Shown: positions 48,580 to 61,559 of the stretch, piece by piece
How positions within the stretch are numbered: position 1 is the stretch's first letter
Layout: each line of letters opens with the position of its first letter
NCBI GenBank assembly: GCA_963457665.1
Contig: OY735212.1
Span: 19,474,247-19,538,246, forward strand
From: Thysanoteuthis rhombus
Lineage: Eukaryota; Mollusca; Cephalopoda; Oegopsida; Thysanoteuthidae
Direction of reading: 5' to 3'
DNA: 64,000 nt
The notes under the pieces: generated by a model
The model's input: the letters and a program-made list of their open reading frames with translations, nothing else
What the model was told of the DNA's origin: nothing
Databases searched by the model: none
Made by a program: the position numbers and the translations under genes

Positions 48580-49160
48580 GATCATCATCATCAGCCTGTT
48601 AGTGTCCATTATTGGACATAGACTTTCTTCAAGATTTGCCAGACCTTTCTCTCTCCTGGGCATCACAGGGCCAGTACTTTCTGAATCTATCGAGCTCGTC
48701 ATGCCATCTTACTTTCTGTCGGCCATAGTTCTTCATATGATCTCAGGTGATCCACGTTGTGAATGGTCATGTCCAGTGGTTGTCTGCTATTCTTACAATG
48801 TGTCCAACCCATTGCCTTTTGAATTTTCTAAAAGTTTCTATGATATCTCGGAATCCTGTCTTTTCTTTGATATACTGTGCTCTCTTATGATCTCTCCATG
48901 TGATGTTGAGCATGATTCTCTGATGTGCACGTTTCATGGTTCTCAGGTCAATGGTCAATCTTTTGGTTAGATTCCATGTTTCAGCCCTATAGGTGATTAT
49001 CGGTTGATTATATCTGTTGTATACCCTTCTTTTTAGAACTACTAGTGGGATTTTCTTGTTCTTGAAAGTCAAGCTAGCTCTACCAAAAGCTTGTCAACAT
49101 AGTGTGATTCTTGAATCTATTTCTTCTTTTGATGACTTCATGGAGACTCACTGCCATATA
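48580..49160 (-). mobile_element. RTE-type LINE fragment with best-preserved C-terminal frame
   Basis: The minus-strand frame 49072-48767 is open for 101 codons. It shows Leu-Lys-Arg-Arg-Val-Tyr-Asn, then Tyr-Arg-Ala-Glu-Thr-Trp, and near its end Trp-Val-Gly-His-Ile-Val-Arg and an Asp-Asn-His-Trp-Thr. This is the usual thumb/C-terminal signature of RTE-clade proteins. A 3' tail (CTGATGATGATG on the minus strand) lies at 48582-48596. Confidence 0.9.
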
Positions 49161-49439
49161 CATCCTTTGAGTTTCAAAAAGGTTGGATAATTTCTTTCAA
49201 AACCTATGCTTCTTTCCAAATTTTTCTGAATTTTTGGAATGAGGTGTCTTCATTATTTTATTGATTATTTCAATGATTATTTCAACTGTAACACATTTCA
49301 ATCAATATATTGTTTGGCCTTCTCAGGTGGTTATTGAAAATTTGATAGTTATCAATCATGGTTACTGGTTGAATCATGGTTACTGGGTTTAGGTTCGTGT
49401 TCTGACACTTATATGTATTTTCCCAGCCTTTGCCATAAA

Positions 49440-49570
49440 TAGTGGACACTTCAAAATGATCACAGCCCAACAAAAGGCAAGAGCAGTAACTTATTTATAG
49501 AACACCTCTTTTTCCCCACTTTTTAATTGATCACCCCCCTCACACCCCACCAAGCATGTATGAGTGGTAG
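49440..49570 (+). repeat. Family A repeat, central fragment
   Basis: It contains the GATCACAGCCC, AGTAACTTATT and AATTGATCACCCC words of the family's second half. The remainder is unrecognisable. Confidence 0.6.
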
Positions 49571-49984
49571 ACATCTTAAAATTTCCCTTGGAATGCTAGT
49601 TTTAAATTAGTTATATTTGTTGTGAAAATCAGACTATAGACGTTATAGTTCTTTTCTTGTGTGAAGATCTAGCAAGGGCAATATTACCAACTTTTTTTTC
49701 AAATTTACAACTAGAATTACATTAAAAACATCTTGAAAATCTACATTCTCCAGGTCTTTATCTAAAATTAATTGTATTATCAATAAATTAAATATGATTA
49801 TGATATTCAACATTTCTTCTATTAGAAATCATGCTGATAGCAATTTCTGACATTTAAACGTAAAAACTCCTAAACTGACCGCACTGAGCAAGGGATGGAA
49901 GACAAATTTTGATGTGTCTGTCAGTGAAGGAATTCATTGCTAAATATGCAAGCAAATCTAAAAATAAAGCCTCACATGAGCCAG

Positions 49985-50520
49985 ACATGATCAACAGCCT
50001 TTTAGCAGCCATTGTTCGATATAGACCTTCCCCAAGATTCTCCAGACCTCTCCATCATCAGTGTCTCAGAGCCTTGTCACTGAATTTGTCTAGTTCCCGG
50101 CTACAGTTTTGTATATGATCCCTTGGGGGTCCATGTTATGTGTCACAATAACCAGCCATTCTTGCTACATGTCCAGTCCATTGTTATTTGATTTTGGTAA
50201 TGAATTCTATATCTTTGACTCCTGTTTTTCCGCTAATATATTGTGATCTCTCCATAAGATGTTGAGCATGATTCTCTTGTATGCACAGTTCTCAGTTTGA
50301 GGGTCAATTTTTGGTTAGGTTCCATGTTTCAGCTCCATAGGTGACTTTGGGGAGAATGTATTAGTCGTATACCCTTCATATTAGGTCTAATGGGATTTTC
50401 TTGTCTTTGAAGGTTGAGCTTGCTCTGCCTGAAAGCTTGCCAATTTAGAGTGATTCTTAACTTGATTTCCACTTCTTTTGAGGATTTTATGGATATTCAT
50501 TGTTTTAGGTTGATGTACAC
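49985..50520 (-). mobile_element. RTE-type LINE fragment, 3' end
   Basis: This minus-strand copy matches 48580-49160 in order but is more decayed, with several small deletions. Two copies of the same family lie within 1.5 kb in the same orientation. Confidence 0.8.
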
Positions 50521-52596
50521 CGCTCTAACTTTTTCTTCTATGTTAGTTTCTTATGAGTCACCTAAAAAATCCCACTAGAAGATTTACTAAAGAATATTCA
50601 GACTTTTTGTTGGCAGTTGGAAAGTAACACTGTATACAAGACATCTATTATGGTTGTGCCCTGCTCCCAATAACATCAGGAAATGATATATAGGGAGACT
50701 GCAATGGTTCCAAGCTATACAGCTTGTACCCTATAGAAGACAGTTGGGAACAATGGTAAAAAGAACTGCAGGAATTGTAACAAGAGAGGCCAAAAGACAA
50801 ATGTCTATTAATGAAGCATGGGTGACATTAAGTGAAGGAAAAAAAATGTCACCGGAGTATTATTGGGGGTTGAGCAGGCTGCAGCACAGAGCCTCATAAT
50901 TTGGGAGATGGGTAACCTCTACCTCTTATCAAATCAAAAAAGAATTACCAATCATACTATTTCATTTGTAATAATAAAAATCAAAAGCAGTATATTAAGT
51001 TTTACTGTGAATTATGTGAATAACTGATTTTTTTTTTGATAAATAACTGAAATGTAACAAAAACAATTTTTCTTTTAAATCACGGCATAGCATTGCGCAA
51101 TTTTTACAATAAGCACTAGAAAGAAATATATTTTTGTACAGATATAATGATAAATAACATTGGTTACATAATTATTCAGTGGAAAAGACTTTCAAATATT
51201 TCTGAGACCACCAATAATCTAAATGCAACAACCCCTACTTTGAGAAGTCCAGTCATAGCCAAGAGCCTCCTGTTAATTTAATCTGGCTCTGAAAACATGC
51301 TCAACTTGAAAGCACAAATTACACCAATGTTTCAGAAATTTTATATCATTTTTCATTATTCATTTGCATGATTTTATTTGGAGAAAGAGTATCAAAAAGA
51401 AAAAGATGTTTAATAAATTTTTGTTATTAGTTGCAAATGTATATTCTTTTTAGTTTTATAAAAAAGAAAATGTTTAATCTTTTTTGTTGTTAATTGCAAT
51501 CCTAACACTAACACTAATCCCAGCCCCAACCAAAGATTAGGTGAAATATCTTCAGAAAAAAACTAAAACGTAAATGTCTGGAATAGATAAGCAGTAGCTG
51601 TGTCTTTCAGTGTGATCAATTATCTCCCTTTGAATAATTGAACTACTTGAAAATTATGAAGTTTATGAACCTAAAGCAAATATTCACCGATTTAATGACT
51701 GTGTAGAGATTCTTCAAAAGATCCATTTAGAAGGCTTCCTGCATTGAGAGAAACAATGTTTTCCTTACATGATTTAACCATGAATCTGCATGTCAAAATC
51801 TATGTCTTACATCAACTGAAAAAACAATTATTAATCCTCGAAAATTCAAAATTTGATTTGTTTGAGATATAAAATGAAGGTTAGAGAGATCACAATAACC
51901 TCAAGGATTTGGGAGGACAAATTGTGTACAAGCACAGAAGTTTGGCAAGAAAAAAAAAAACAGATAAGATTTGATGACTGTCATGCTTAAAATCTAAGAG
52001 GAACCCAGAATTAAGTAGGCGGAATAAAGTGATAACCAGACCCCTATTTCATAACATAAGGACATTTACAAGATGACAGAATATTCTTGTTCTTCTCTGT
52101 GGGATTTCTCCCCAGGAAAAGACAGATTTGCAGATCTGGTAAGATTATGTGACGCAGTTCTAGGATGGATTACTTAGTTTTTATCAAACATTCAGTAATT
52201 AATTCCTAAGTGTACAAATTCATTTCTACTTTAAAAAAGATTGTTTGGTCAGAATTAGTTGCATTGTTAATGCTCATTCATCTAAACTCCTTCTGTTGGA
52301 GTACATAAACTGGTTTCATCCATTAAAAAGTGGATAATAAGGTTAGAATTCTCTTGGCAGCTTATTTTTGTTGTTGAAAAAAATTTTGTTCCTTTTTGTG
52401 TCAGAGATTGTAAAATGTTTGGGTATAGAACGTCTTTATCAATTGTGCAATGAGCGAACCCTTCTCCTTATCCCTCTGACACTATTAAAATAATACACTG
52501 AAAGTGGGGTTATCTTTGTTCTTTTTTAGTAATTGAAACAATTTTTTCATTACTTTTTATTTTCTCAAAGTGAATGTTTTTTTAACTGGAAAACAA

Positions 52597-52670
52597 ACAG
52601 GTCTGGTTAGTCACCTAATAGAAACAGTCATGAGACCAACTTCTTTTGGCAGCATGCTGTGTTGGAAGTA
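52597..52670 (-). repeat. Family A repeat, terminal fragment
   Basis: Only the end is present: CAGGTCTGGTTAGTCACC through GGCAGCATGCTGTGTTGG. It confirms the family's outer boundary. Confidence 0.65.
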
Positions 52671-52697
52671 TACAGGCATCTATTCCTGGTAATATAA

Positions 52698-52718
52698 CTA
52701 CTACTACTACTACTACTG
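52698..52718 (+). repeat. (ACT)n microsatellite
   Basis: Seven ACT/CTA units. They give the poly-Thr of an otherwise meaningless open frame. Confidence 0.9.
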
Positions 52719-52937
52719 TCTCAGTTTCATGTTTTATCAAATTCTTGCCTTGCTGTTTTAGAATTATAAAAAGGACTGAAAATATAAAGAGTTATACGAA
52801 AAATGACAGAATGATAAATTTTATTTCAGGTATGAGTTTTTTGTTTGCAATAAATACATTTATACTAATATATATATATTTTTATGATTTATCCATATGT
52901 AAACAATCAAGTCATTTTATGGGTACTATACCAATAC

Positions 52938-52976
52938 AATATATATATATATATACATACATACACATACACACTT
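52938..52976 (+). repeat. (TA)n/(CATA)n microsatellite
   Basis: A TA run passes into ACATACATACACATACACAC. Confidence 0.9.
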
Positions 52977-53062
52977 AAGTACAAATTATTCAATATTGGA
53001 TGTGATGGGTTTATTTCATTAAATGCTTCATGCAAAAATATTGCATGAGAGTAGAATTTTAA

Positions 53063-53220
53063 ATATGGTGAAATAATGGATCCACAAAACGAATACTTTT
53101 ATGTTTCTGTCCTTTTGGGATTCTCCAGGCAAATCAAATCATTTGAAGAAGATTCAGAAGAAGCCCAAAAGGGCAGGAACATAAACATGTTTGTGTTGCA
53201 AATCCATTATTTCACCATAT
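53063..53220. repeat. Palindrome with 57-bp arms
   Basis: ATATGGTGAAATAATGGAT... on the left returns inverted at the right end, giving arms of about 57 bp with some mismatches. In the right half is CAGAAGAAGCCCAAAAGGGC, where GCCC/GGGC form a perfect 4-bp stem with an AAAA loop, followed by AGGAACA. The same segment, decayed, occurs on the minus strand at 26828-26875 and partly at 12440-12480. Confidence 0.7.
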
Positions 53221-53639
53221 AAAGGTTTATAAAAGGTGTAAAAAAGAAAATAAAAAAAAGATACAGATATAGAATCTTGTTTGAGAGCTTGCACTTGAAA
53301 GTCACACTAAGGGCGATGTTTAACACTAGTAGGTTTTCCTCTGACACAAGTCAGCAGCAAAACAATCAAAAATAACCTTGTTATGTAATTGAAGAGATTT
53401 AGAAGCCACTCATTTGGCAATACCTGATCACAATGTTGCCAGATGGTTGGAGCCATTTTTGGCCAAAAACAAGCAAAGAATGGCCATATGCCCAAATAGT
53501 TCACAAAGCATTGCAATTCTGAAGTACACACCCCCAAAAAGAATTTATCGAAATTACTGCTACAACAAAATCAACTCTATTGTTAGGTATGAATGGCAGA
53601 AGGTACTGGTTCAGTTTTGCACTTCATTTACATTCTAAA

Positions 53640-53835
53640 TTGCAATTATTCTTTAATTCATATAGAAAATTCAAATCAAGGGAAATAACTTCTAATAAGT
53701 GTTACTTACATTGCAATTTGAGACGATTTTTTTAAAAATTCAATTTACAAGAGTTCCGTTTTAAAAAATTCAATTCATTGAACAGTTTTAGGAGTGGTTA
53801 CAAGCAGTTCATGAATTTAAGAGTTGACCACTGTA
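53640..53835. repeat. Family C repeat
   Basis: It carries AAGGGAAATAACTTC and GTTACAAGCAGTTCATGAATT, in the opposite orientation to the copy at 33240. Confidence 0.6.
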
Positions 53836-56414
53836 CATACATACTGTATCATTTTCTCACTTTTACCAAACCAACAATCAGTTGGTCTTCTCTTAATTGA
53901 TTTATTTCCTCAGCAAAAAACTACATGTTAGCTTCTTGAGGCAGAGTTAGACAAAATTGTTTCTTTCTAAAATTTCCTACAAGAACCAACTTAATCACCG
54001 AACAAACAAAAATTTAAAAGCTGGGAATCCTGCAAATGAGTTTTGTTCAAAGATTTACTTAAGAAAATTAGTGTTTTCCCTCAATTTTTTTTTATCACAC
54101 TTTTGTTTCTCCTTTATTTTTTTTAAATCTGGAGTAAAATCACATTTTGGGATAGTTCTGTATGTTGATTATTTAGCCAGAAAGCGAAAGTTTGTTTTTT
54201 ATGTTGTTTTTATGTTTCTTCCTTAAGAAATGATTATTGCAATCTGTTTAGAGGAAGAAATAGAAAACCATTGTTTTTTTTAATCAAGTTTACAAAGTTT
54301 TACAATCAGTGCAACTCAAAACTGAAATACTTTTTCAATAACAATAGCTCTCACAAGACATTGTTATTTTTAACCTTTAACCCTTTTTTTCAAGGATGCC
54401 AAGCTTTGAAAGTCTGTAACGTGTGTGTCTGTCCATCCATGAGTAAAATTGACATGGCAACATAACCACAAAACTCAAACACTTTGTTCGGCAATCAGAG
54501 TTGCCTACAGTGGCAGGACAAACTTATTGCTCTGCTAAGTAACCCACCTTCAGTGCTAAAGGTTAAGCATGCATAAGAAAAATTTAAAGTTTCAAACATC
54601 TTAGACGAAAGTTGTTTCAGAAAAATTTCATCAAACCATCAATTTTCGAGCTGTAGTACTTTTTATCCTTGCCACACAAAAAATATACCTGCCATTTCTT
54701 GATCAAGTTCTCAAACGTTAATGAAGCCTGTGGCAGGGAGTCTGCTTATGTTTGAGAATTAGGAGCAAGTGGTATAGAATCTGATTTTTTACATTTATGA
54801 ATTGCATAAATAATATCTCAGATTTTGTGGTTGTTTTTCACCAATTAGGTTATAACGCATGTCTATTTATTGTAGATATTATCTTTTCATCAAATCTCAC
54901 AAAATGTTTGCAGTGTCCCTTCAAGGATCCAAGCCCCCTGGGCCCCAAAATCTCTAGCTATGCACCTCAATGTCTATATGGATTTTCAGTTTTATTCTTT
55001 TTTTCATCCTTATCATCATTAAAAAATGACTCACCCACCAATAGATCCGACTCATCTTAGCAAGAAACTGCATTTGTAGGGAATTTCAGAATAAACTCAG
55101 TCAGTAGCTTTTGAGACAAGTGCTTTTAAATGAAGTCATCATATTTATGTATCATAGCTTATTTGATCTAATCTGTCATTCAGATTACATGCTGATCATC
55201 TTTAACAGATGGGCTTTCTATGGAAGAGAATTGTAAAACCAGTCCCCAACTTTTTTTGCTTATAAAATTTCACTCCAGGTTTTAAATTAAAAGTTGTTCT
55301 TCTAGACTGGTTGTCAACCAAGGCTTGGGAGCCCAGTCTACCCTGTTATTTTTGATGGATAGAAAAGAGATGGACTCATGCCTTCCAAAGTGATTGGAAC
55401 TCTGCTTGCTGAATCCATTTTCCTTGCCAGTAATCAATGCACAACTACACAGAGATACTTACATTGAATTTTCAATAGTTAAAGCTTAGATCAGTATCAG
55501 CGAGGCCTATAGCATATGATATAAAGAAGACCTCAATTCTAAAAATAGGTATAGATATCAAAACAAATGATAATCAATATTCTTTTCATTTGCTTTACAA
55601 TCAAATAATACGAATATGTCAGACATTGCAGTAATAGTATTACAATGTTTTCATTTTGATCTTTGTGCGGTGGCAATGACTTCTGTTTCAAATACCTTTG
55701 TATTTCTGCGTTGTATGTGTTCCACATAGACACCTATCTCTCATCAGTTACTGTGTTAAAATAATAATCCCAATTAAAGGAAATAATTCACTAAAATTGC
55801 AAACCTTAAACACCTAGTCATTCTTAAAAGTCGGAGGCAATATAGGACTATAGTAACAAAGAATCACTGAATCAGAATTGATAGCTTGCAATCATTTAAT
55901 GCAGGGCTCCTGAAATTGCAGGGCCCGTAGCATATGCTACTTATGCTACATAGTTAATCCGACGCTGATTAGTATTAACTGGCATTTACATGCCTGAGAG
56001 CACCACTTGTAAGACATTACCAGAATTACAAGGAAAGGAAATGGGCTGAAATTCTTACAAAATTCAGAACAAAGTCTGTGGCCTTCACTTAAAACTAGTT
56101 TGGCATATGCAGGAATCTCAAGTAGCCTCTTGTAATTTTGTCCAGACTAAAAGAGAGATGCCAGATCCTCAAGATGCCAGAATATTGGCAACATATCTGT
56201 ATTTACTTTGATTTTCTGGCAACCATTATTCACACACTTCACCTTGATATGATATGATAATAATGCTTGCTTCTATTTTGATTCAGACATAGTATGGGTT
56301 TTCAATCACTCTGCACAAAAATAAGGTGCACTCACCTAAAAGAAAAAAAAAAGGGAAAAAAAAACTGACACAAAACAAACTCAGTACTCTTATGTAGTTG
56401 GAATTTAATATGTA

Positions 56415-56905
56415 TTCATTGTATTAATAATCATAACAAGGATCATTTTTTAAGTATCTGCCATGGTTATCAGGTACAGGTATAGAGAGTGTGGCCAGGA
56501 GGTCCAGACCTTTTCCCTCCAATCCTGCTTGGGCTAAGCACGATTGAATTTTGTTTTTAAGAATATATAGACAAAGAAATTGAAAGAATCCCAAGTAATC
56601 ATAAATCAAGATTAAAAGAAAAAATTGATAATGTTTTTTAAGTAATATAAAAGTAAGATGTCTTCAGCCTTATTCATAATTTTTTTGTTCATCGGTTATG
56701 TGGTAAATTTCTTTGATTTTTTTTTACTAAACTGTTTTAGCTATTCTAATTTTAAAAAGCAAATGTTCCTGTGTGCAAGTCAAGTTATTTTGAAACGAGT
56801 TTTTTTCCCCACTCCCTTGACCTATACACAAGTTATATTCACATGAAATAAAATAGTTTTAATCCATTTCTTTTATCCAAATCATGGATCTGCCCCTGGC
56901 TATCC
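56415..56905 (-). repeat. Family D repeat
   Basis: The minus strand starts with CCAGGGGCAGATCCATGATTT near 56900 and contains GATTTATGATTACTTGGG near 56605. It continues to about 56415 and is the longest copy in the window. Confidence 0.6.
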
Positions 56906-58489
56906 TTTAGATATAAAGACAGAAAAAGCATGAACATTTAGATGCAGCAGATGTTGAGATTTAGTAATGAAAAACTGAATGTCAGGAGTTCAATTCTTTG
57001 TATAGGTTATCATTTCTACAGTTACAGAAATGGTTATCTATTTTTTTCCTCTGTTTTTAAACACAGAAGCAAGAACTATATTATGAAAACCAGCTTCATG
57101 CTTGGTGAATAAAGACAAAATTCAACTGTGTTTAATTTAAATAGAAGAAGAGCTCAATGTCTAGGTCATATTCTTTTAAAAGTTAAATCAAAGAACTCTG
57201 GATCAAATTGAAGCCACTACCATTATCTGTAAAATTCTTAGCTTTTTTATTTCTCTTCTTATTTTGAGAGAAAAATCAAAGGGAAAACCTTTTCTCTAAA
57301 CATTCTAACTCTGAGTGGTTTGTACCAAATTGCAAGAAAGATTTTCCCTGACTTTTTCTTTGTATGAAAAAAATTGATTCTTTGTGATATCTCCTGCTTC
57401 CCTTGTCACATATCTTGAGCATCTGTCTCTTAATATTACAATGTATGGCTGATTGGGACTGTCCAATTAAGTATTTTGTTTTTATTTTCAAATATTTGAT
57501 TTGATTTTTAAATGATACTTTTTGTTGAATATCTTTGAGCTTGAGATTATGAGAACTATACTTCTATATAAGTAATCATATTTAAAATTATGTATATATG
57601 CAGGGGTTTTAGAGTAAACCTATTTACATGCCAATGAGATGATAGAAAAATCTTGAGATTTATTTGACCAAGAAGATAAATAAATCCTGGAACACCTGCA
57701 GTGTCCTAAGATAGCCAATCACAGCCACTTGATTAAAAAGACATTTGGAGAAAGAAAGTGAAAAGAGATGAGAAACAAATATGTGTATAAGGATTCTAAT
57801 GAAAGAAGTAAGAAAAATAAACTGTGAGCTTTGTAGCATGAGAAACAAAAGAAAGCAGGGTGAAAATAGAAGAAAAAAGGGTGGATTATTATTTAGTTCC
57901 TGCATCAAAAAGAAGAAGTTATATGGTAATATAGTAAAAAAGATAATGATAGAAGGTCCTTGCCTATAAGTTAGGGGACCAAAGTTTGGTCAGCAGAGTA
58001 GTGAGGCAGATACTTGGGTGGCTGCAGCAGTAGAAGAGTTGATTAACCAGTCACTCTCTCAACAAAAGCATCACCAACTCAATCTCTCTCTCTCTCTATG
58101 TGAGGAACGTCCACTGGCTTGGTACGCTATATCTTTTCGGTCGGCTGATTAAGTGAAAGAATAAGAATGAGTCTTTAATTCCTTCCCTAGTTGGGGTGTG
58201 CATGCAATGAAATGCATAACGGTACATCAAAAGATGACTCTCATTCGAGCACAAATAGCCAGTCACAAAGTCCCTGCTCCTTTTGTATGTGTCAGCTCAT
58301 TGATTCTTGCAAGTTACAAGTTTGGTTGAGACCAGGACTCTTCTCACAAGTTCTTATATGATCACCCCCTCAACAAGATACAACTTTTCCAAAAAGATTC
58401 CTTAATCCTAATCACACAGCTTAGAGTGTACTCAATTAGCTGCCGAGCATACAGGGAAATTAGTCCTAATGAAGACTTTCCCATACTCT

Positions 58490-58554
58490 TCAATAATGGA
58501 ATCCAGGAGCTTCTGCACGTGAGGCAGACATGATAACCATTACACTATCCAAGT
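58490..58554 (-). pseudogene. tRNA-Val(CAC) pseudogene
   Basis: On the minus strand an intact A-box TAGTGTAATGG and D-arm GGTTATCA are followed by a perfect 5-bp anticodon stem TCTGC/GCAGA closing a 7-nt loop CTCACGT with anticodon CAC (58519-58521). This is the layout of eukaryotic valine tRNA. The T-arm and acceptor stem no longer pair, so it cannot be a working tRNA. It could be a decayed gene copy or a SINE head. Confidence 0.75.
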
Positions 58555-60063
58555 GTTCAATGTTGCATATCTAATATCGGCATTATCCTGATTGTTCTGT
58601 AGTTGTACAAAGAACTTCTGGTTACTTGCATTGTGACTCCAGTTCACTAAAGTGTCACTTACAAATGATTTGCAACTTCATGGTCTCTCTCATCCATAAT
58701 GGCTACCGATTTCTGCTTCTAGAACAGACTATCTCCCAAAGCGACTTCACATGCAAGCCAGACTTGCAAGACTTAGCAATCCACTGAATAAGATATGGTT
58801 GGAAATGATATCATAGTGGTAGTGTGACAACCAAACTTCCTTAAACCACATGATTTAGTGCATCGGTTCTTGACCTTTTTATGGTTCCCAACAACAAACA
58901 CACTAGCCATTATGTCCCTATACTGTCTTCACTCAACCATAGAAATAATCATCATTATTATTCTTTTAAGAATATTCAATGAAGCTAAATAAAAGAATGC
59001 AGCTAGATAATTCAAAAAAACTTATGATTAGAAATAGTTATATTCAATGTTAAAAGTATGTACGTTTATTCCATAATGATATTAAAAGTTCTTCAATTTT
59101 CTCCCATCATGTCCAGTACCCCCGGAATTTGTTTCTCATATCCCAGGAGATAAAGATACACCAGGTTAAAATCCTCTGACAAGTGTTTAGTTATGAACAA
59201 GCACCTTACCTGAATATTTCAAGTTCATCTTCTCTGCACAACACAAACAAGATATTTCATATTATAATTGCAGATCTAGATAAGGGGTCTAGACACTACC
59301 ACTACCACTATCATTCCTATCCCGCACTGGCAAAGCACACGTAAACATTTTTTTTTTTTAAATATCTACGTAGAGAAATCTTATTAATAGAAAAAAAAAG
59401 CAAATAAAAAAGAAAAAAAAAAAGCAAATAATCTCAGACATTTATAAATTAACCTTAGAAATGTTCATGTTTAAAATTGGATTTTTTCATATATTTATTT
59501 GTGGAAATTTATTTTTCTACTCTTGTAGACTGAGAAATTTCTTAAAAGATTTTTCAAATTTGGAGGTGAATTCCAGATTAAAAAATTGAAAAAAAAAAAG
59601 ATTGAAATTCGCAAGAGGAATGTGGCAAATTTGGAATATGAGATTCAAAAATAAAGCATTAAAACTAACTGTAGGAGTTACTGCACTTGTATTAGAGACT
59701 GAGTACCCTGACATTGTACATTTGGCTGTGGAGCAGTATAGTTTGGGAGACACATACCCAAACATTCACCACCCAGGAGCTTCTGTTACAGAGAAAAGAT
59801 AAGTCAGAATTTAATGTTGAATGGAATAAACACATCATCCAATAAACCTTACTGAGCGTAATATTTTAAGTTTAATTCCCTTTTAATTCTGTTCAGAAAC
59901 TGATACAAAATTATGGCTGTTAATTTTTTGAACCATCAAACTTCTAGGATCTACTTATGCTCTTTACAAAATGACAGTATCTATGATATATATGTATGTA
60001 TGTATATTTCAAAAAAGGAGCTACTTTTTAGACACCAAATATTATTTTGTTTTATTTGTTCTA

Positions 60064-60597
60064 CAAGGTCGGCCTGGATATTATAGAGCCATTTAATATC
60101 AATGAAATAATTGCCGACCTTGGGCGATGTCACCTTGGTCTCCTTCAAAGAACTCTCCTTGATGCCTAAAACTCTTATCTCAACATCACTTCCACATTCA
60201 GGATCACCATCAGCTGCATTCTCTTCAATATTGTTCACGGTCTGAATTTTCTTTGGGGAAAAAGCCAAAAGTTAATGAGAGCCAAGTCTGCACTGTAAGT
60301 GTGTGTGTGGAAAGGGGATGGATATGACAGACCTGGGAGATGCGATGTGGTGCCAAGAAAGCCTGTATAAGACATGAACAATGGGCAGGTTTCTTTGGTC
60401 ATTGTGAATGTGACGGTCGCACATTACACAGGCACTCTTGATGGCTTCTCACTGCTGACTGAGGGACCCTATGAGAGAGCGTGTTTATACATGTGCAGTA
60501 GGTGCCCTCTGATTGGTTACCAAGTTACATTCAAGGCCGCGCAAAACCACTTATCGATATATTCAAAATGGCTGGATACTTCCTGGAGCGACCTTGG
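60064..60597. mobile_element. Tc1/mariner-type element, 534 bp, same family as 44733-45158
   Basis: The termini CAAGGTC (left) and CCAAGGTC (right, inverted) lie between TA at 60062-60063 and 60598-60599. The right 200 bp are homologous to the right part of the element at 44733, including a shared GTCATTGTGAAT segment. The open frames inside it (minus 60268-59981, plus 60374-60604) show no full transposase domain. Confidence 0.8.
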
Positions 60598-60733
60598 TAT
60601 ATAGTTTATTTGAAAGTCTGACACTTATCCACTTTTAATGAGAGTGATCTAACTTCTAACATGATATGAAAGTTTCACTAAATGCAATTTATCCGAACTT
60701 GTATTGTCATAATCTCATTACTATCTTTTACAT

Positions 60734-61096
60734 CAGTGGTTTTGAAACTGGGGTCTACAGACCCCTGGGAGTGCGTCATTTAATGCTCAGTTGTCCACTG
60801 CAGTGTTCCCTCTGGATCTTGCAGTAGAGAAACATAAAAACATCATCCCTGGTACAGCTACGAGAAAGAGCCAAAACGAAAAAAAAAAAAAAAATTATTA
60901 TACACAAACCTCGACCATTTATTAAAATTCAAATAAATGTAATCCATTTTGAATATTGTTTTTTAATTGTCAAAAATCGCTTCTTTTGTAGTCCATTCAT
61001 TAGTCTAAAATCTAAATGCAAAAATTAAGGTTCTCGAGAATATTTTTTTCATAGAAGGAGTCCCTTTCTTTTTTTTTCAAAGTTTCAAAACCACTG
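60734..61096. mobile_element. hAT-type MITE, 363 bp, 16-bp perfect inverted termini
   Basis: CAGTGGTTTTGAAACT occurs at the left end and, inverted, at the right end without mismatch. The flanking octamers ttttacat and tttcatac agree at 5 of 8 positions and differ only by transitions, as expected for an old target duplication. The interior has no reading frame and includes A-rich and T-rich tracts. Confidence 0.85.
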
Positions 61097-61559
61097 TTTC
61101 ATACCATGAAAGTCAAAAAAATAAACAACATCGGAAAAAAACTGGTCGTGGAACTGTTGTTACTATACTGACCTTATAACAACTTGGTGTTCTGTAGTCT
61201 TAGATTTGCATGTGTTTCATATCGTGTGTAGTAGCAATTTGCTTTTACTTTGAAAAAAAAAAAAAAAAAAGCTGCTATGAATCCTTATTATCAATAAATC
61301 TCATGCCAGATAGAAATTTTCTTCACTTATAATTTTACTCACTTCTTGGAGGATCTTTGATAAATTTGTTGTTGTTGAAAGCTTACATCTGTTTACATAC
61401 ACAAATTAAATATATAAAACTGTACAACAGGGGTGTCAAAAATATGAACCAAAGGTCTCATATCTGTTTATTTTTGTTTATTTTTAAAAGCTTCATGCAA
61501 GCACAAGGATATAACAAACATGTTCAAGATAAAGTTAGACTACACAACACCTTCAGTAA

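Noticed and set aside
48602-48970. Plus-strand 122-codon open frame
   Set aside because: Antisense shadow of the RTE C-terminal frame at 49072-48767.
52116-52138. 23-nt candidate exon with acceptor cccag and donor gtaaga
   Set aside because: Joined to the LDLa exon in phase 1 it gives an immediate TGA stop.
58866-59110. Possible hAT left end GGTTCTTGACCTTTTT
   Set aside because: No matching right end or target duplication was found.
59602-59802. 66-codon plus-strand frame with fairly coding-like composition
   Set aside because: No recognisable domain, no convincing splice sites for a phase-1 exon, and an almost equally long frame on the opposite strand. Kept as unexplained.
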